DNA of 7,160 bases, taken from assembly GCA_027483005.1 (NCBI GenBank), contig JAIXVN010000042.1, forward strand, positions 1-7,160, written 5' to 3'. A program made the position numbers and the translations under genes. Under the pieces are notes generated by a model. The model did no database searches and had not been told where the DNA came from. It saw only the letters and a program-made list of their open reading frames with translations. This DNA comes from Verrucomicrobiaceae bacterium (lineage in GTDB: Bacteria > Verrucomicrobiota > Verrucomicrobiia > Verrucomicrobiales > Akkermansiaceae). How positions within the stretch are numbered: position 1 is the stretch's first letter; every line of letters starts with the position of its first letter. Positions 5,744-7,160 of this stretch are shown here, piece by piece.

Positions 5744-7160
5744 TCAGCGCGGCCGTGATGCGGGGCCGAGGGCGGATTTCAGCGCGGCGCTGGAGGATGC
5801 TGTCAGGCTCCGGCCATCCTTAAAGACGATTTTCACGGAAGCGGCGGGAACGGCATCGGCCTCTGCCGCCGGACGGCGGCAAATGACCCGGAGAGGCAGC
5901 CGGGAGACAGCCTCTTTCAGCTCTTCAGGCGCGTCCTTTGACACCAGCACGACCGGGCTGTGATGGCGGATCAGGGCGGCCTGGATCTGATCGGTGAAGA
6001 TGATCGGGCGCTCGACGGCGACGACGGAGAGTGACGCCACGGCCATGGGAAGGGTGGAATGGGTGACACGACCGCGTTGGGCCAACCTGGCCTGGGCACT
6101 GGAGAGCAGGCCTGCTGAGCTGTCTTCGAAGAGCATGGATCGATCCGTCAAGGGCAGGTCGATCACGGATTGGCCCTTTGCCGTCTCGCGCAGCGAATCC
6201 CCGTCGATGAAACGCTCGGCGGCGGTGCTGGCCAGGTCTTCTGCCCAGGAGACGAGGGAGGGATCCTGGGCGATGTCATCCGTGTCCAGTGCGGCCTGGA
6301 TGGCCAGCCCGTAAAGGAAGGCCCTGCCGCTTGAGGTTTCGTCAGCGGTGCCGAGGAAATTCTGAAGATTCGGCCCCTTGCTGAAGGCTTCCTTGGCCTT
6401 GGCGAGGGTCTCGAGGGCTTTCTTCTTCAAGGCCGGATCGCCAGTGGCAGCGTAAGCCGCCGCGTAGGTGGAAACCATGCGGAAGGTCGCCGCGGCCTGG
6501 GGTGGGGCGTCGTTGATGAGGGGGCCGAGACGGTCCTGGCGGATCTTGAGGAGCTTTTTGAGGGCGGAATCCAGAAGCTCCTGGGCCTGATTTCCGGCGA
6601 GTCCGAGCTTGGAGCCTGCCATCTCGGGCGTCATCCGCAGCGCCAGGCTGTTGCGCCTGAAATACTCGCGGCTGGGATCGGACTCGATCGGGATGTTGCC
6701 GGGGCCTTGCAGGTCACTGATGGTGCTGATCAGCTTCAGTTCGTCGGAGGTCAGGGCCTTTTGGAGCTCCTCGATGCTCCACAGCCAGTCTTCCGTCTTG
6801 AGTTTTTGCTGTCCGCCCAGGGAAAAGAGACCTTCGCGGGTGATGAAGTGCTTTTCCGAATAGGCGATCGCCGCGAGCGACTGCTTCAGAAGCATTGGAT
6901 TTCCGTTGGCGCGGTAGGCTGTCAGCAGGGCGATGGTCGAGCGGGCCAGCGCCGGGCATTCGAGGTTGAATCGGGGCAACCACCAACTGCTGCCGACGCG
7001 GGAATTGAAGATTCCTCCCTCGAGAGGGTCGATCATCGCGCTGGTGGAGAGGTCCGAGGACAAGAGGCGGGTCGTTTCCTCACAACGGGAGGTGGCGTCG
7101 GGGTCCAGGCCCGGGATCAGTTGGAAAGAGGCGAGGAGTTCGAGGGTGCCCGAGGGGAAA
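5744..7160 (-). CDS. DUF255 / YyaL-like protein, C-terminal part (partial)
   Basis: The open frame continues through the right edge of the window, so the N-terminus is missing; 471 codons are visible before the TGA at 5744-5746. An in-frame TTG at 7061-7063 is not the start, because coding similarity continues upstream of it (FPSGTLELLASFQLIPG...). The stretch DPLEGGIFNSRVG...WWLPRFN (visible residues 44-65) aligns with the GGIYDHLGGGF...W.VPHFEK block of the YyaL/SPATA20 family, a thioredoxin-like domain followed by an alpha-helical (alpha/alpha)6 barrel. Further helical repeats follow (ALLTAYRANGNPMLLKQSLAAIAY). The end (VAVERPIIFTDQIQAAL...SPVVLVSKDAPEELKEAV) resembles the family's C-terminal segment. 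The usual HFEKMLYDNA block appears as RFNLECPALA, so the copy is divergent. Function is unknown; the thioredoxin domain, if present, lies outside the window. Confidence 0.65.
   Translation of the reverse strand, partial: FPSGTLELLASFQLIPGLDPDATSRCEETTRLLSSDLSTSAMIDPLEGGIFNSRVGSSWWLPRFNLECPALARSTIALLTAYRANGNPMLLKQSLAAIAYSEKHFITREGLFSLGGQQKLKTEDWLWSIEELQKALTSDELKLISTISDLQGPGNIPIESDPSREYFRRNSLALRMTPEMAGSKLGLAGNQAQELLDSALKKLLKIRQDRLGPLINDAPPQAAATFRMVSTYAAAYAATGDPALKKKALETLAKAKEAFSKGPNLQNFLGTADETSSGRAFLYGLAIQAALDTDDIAQDPSLVSWAEDLASTAAERFIDGDSLRETAKGQSVIDLPLTDRSMLFEDSSAGLLSSAQARLAQRGRVTHSTLPMAVASLSVVAVERPIIFTDQIQAALIRHHSPVVLVSKDAPEELKEAVSRLPLRVICRRPAAEADAVPAASVKIVFKDGRSLTASSSAALKSALGPASRPR

Overview
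The window looks like a chromosomal housekeeping segment from a GC-rich bacterium. The best guess for lineage is Verrucomicrobiota, close to Luteolibacter or Haloferula. That guess rests on the overall character of the proteins and on a secreted protein resembling one I associate with that phylum. It is an inference and was not tested by any search.

The left part runs on the + strand. It holds the C-terminal end of a membrane protein (probably a sodium:solute symporter, 1-182), then about 400 bases without a convincing gene (183-581), then dnaA (replication initiator) and dnaN (sliding clamp). The gene-free stretch is the most structured DNA in the window. It has a 43-nt extended hairpin just after the transporter and a cluster of four or five copies of a CAAAYCAWT-like 9-mer. 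It also has an AT-rich island containing a 28-bp palindrome (12 of 14 pairs match), and two GTGGAA motifs one helical turn apart. Lying directly upstream of dnaA-dnaN, it is a reasonable candidate for the replication origin and/or the dnaA control region. The canonical DnaA-box matches are weak, however, so this remains a hypothesis.

Between dnaA and dnaN, a 136-base spacer carries three mutually complementary arms, including a perfect 10-bp inverted repeat 20 bases before the dnaN start codon. A clear intrinsic terminator with a GAAA-capped stem closes dnaN.

The right part runs on the - strand toward dnaN, as a tight four-gene series read from the window end: a DUF255/YyaL-like protein (N-terminus outside the window), a signal-peptide-bearing protein of unknown function, hisB and hisH. 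Gaps are 24, 23 and 4 bases, which suggests one transcript. HisB and HisH catalyse the dehydratase step and the glutaminase half-reaction of histidine biosynthesis. hisA and hisF, often next to them, are absent, so the pathway is split in this genome.

I found no CRISPR array, no tRNA or rRNA, no insertion sequence and no obvious defence or novel enzymatic system. The observations most worth following up are the regulatory and structural DNA around dnaA and dnaN.
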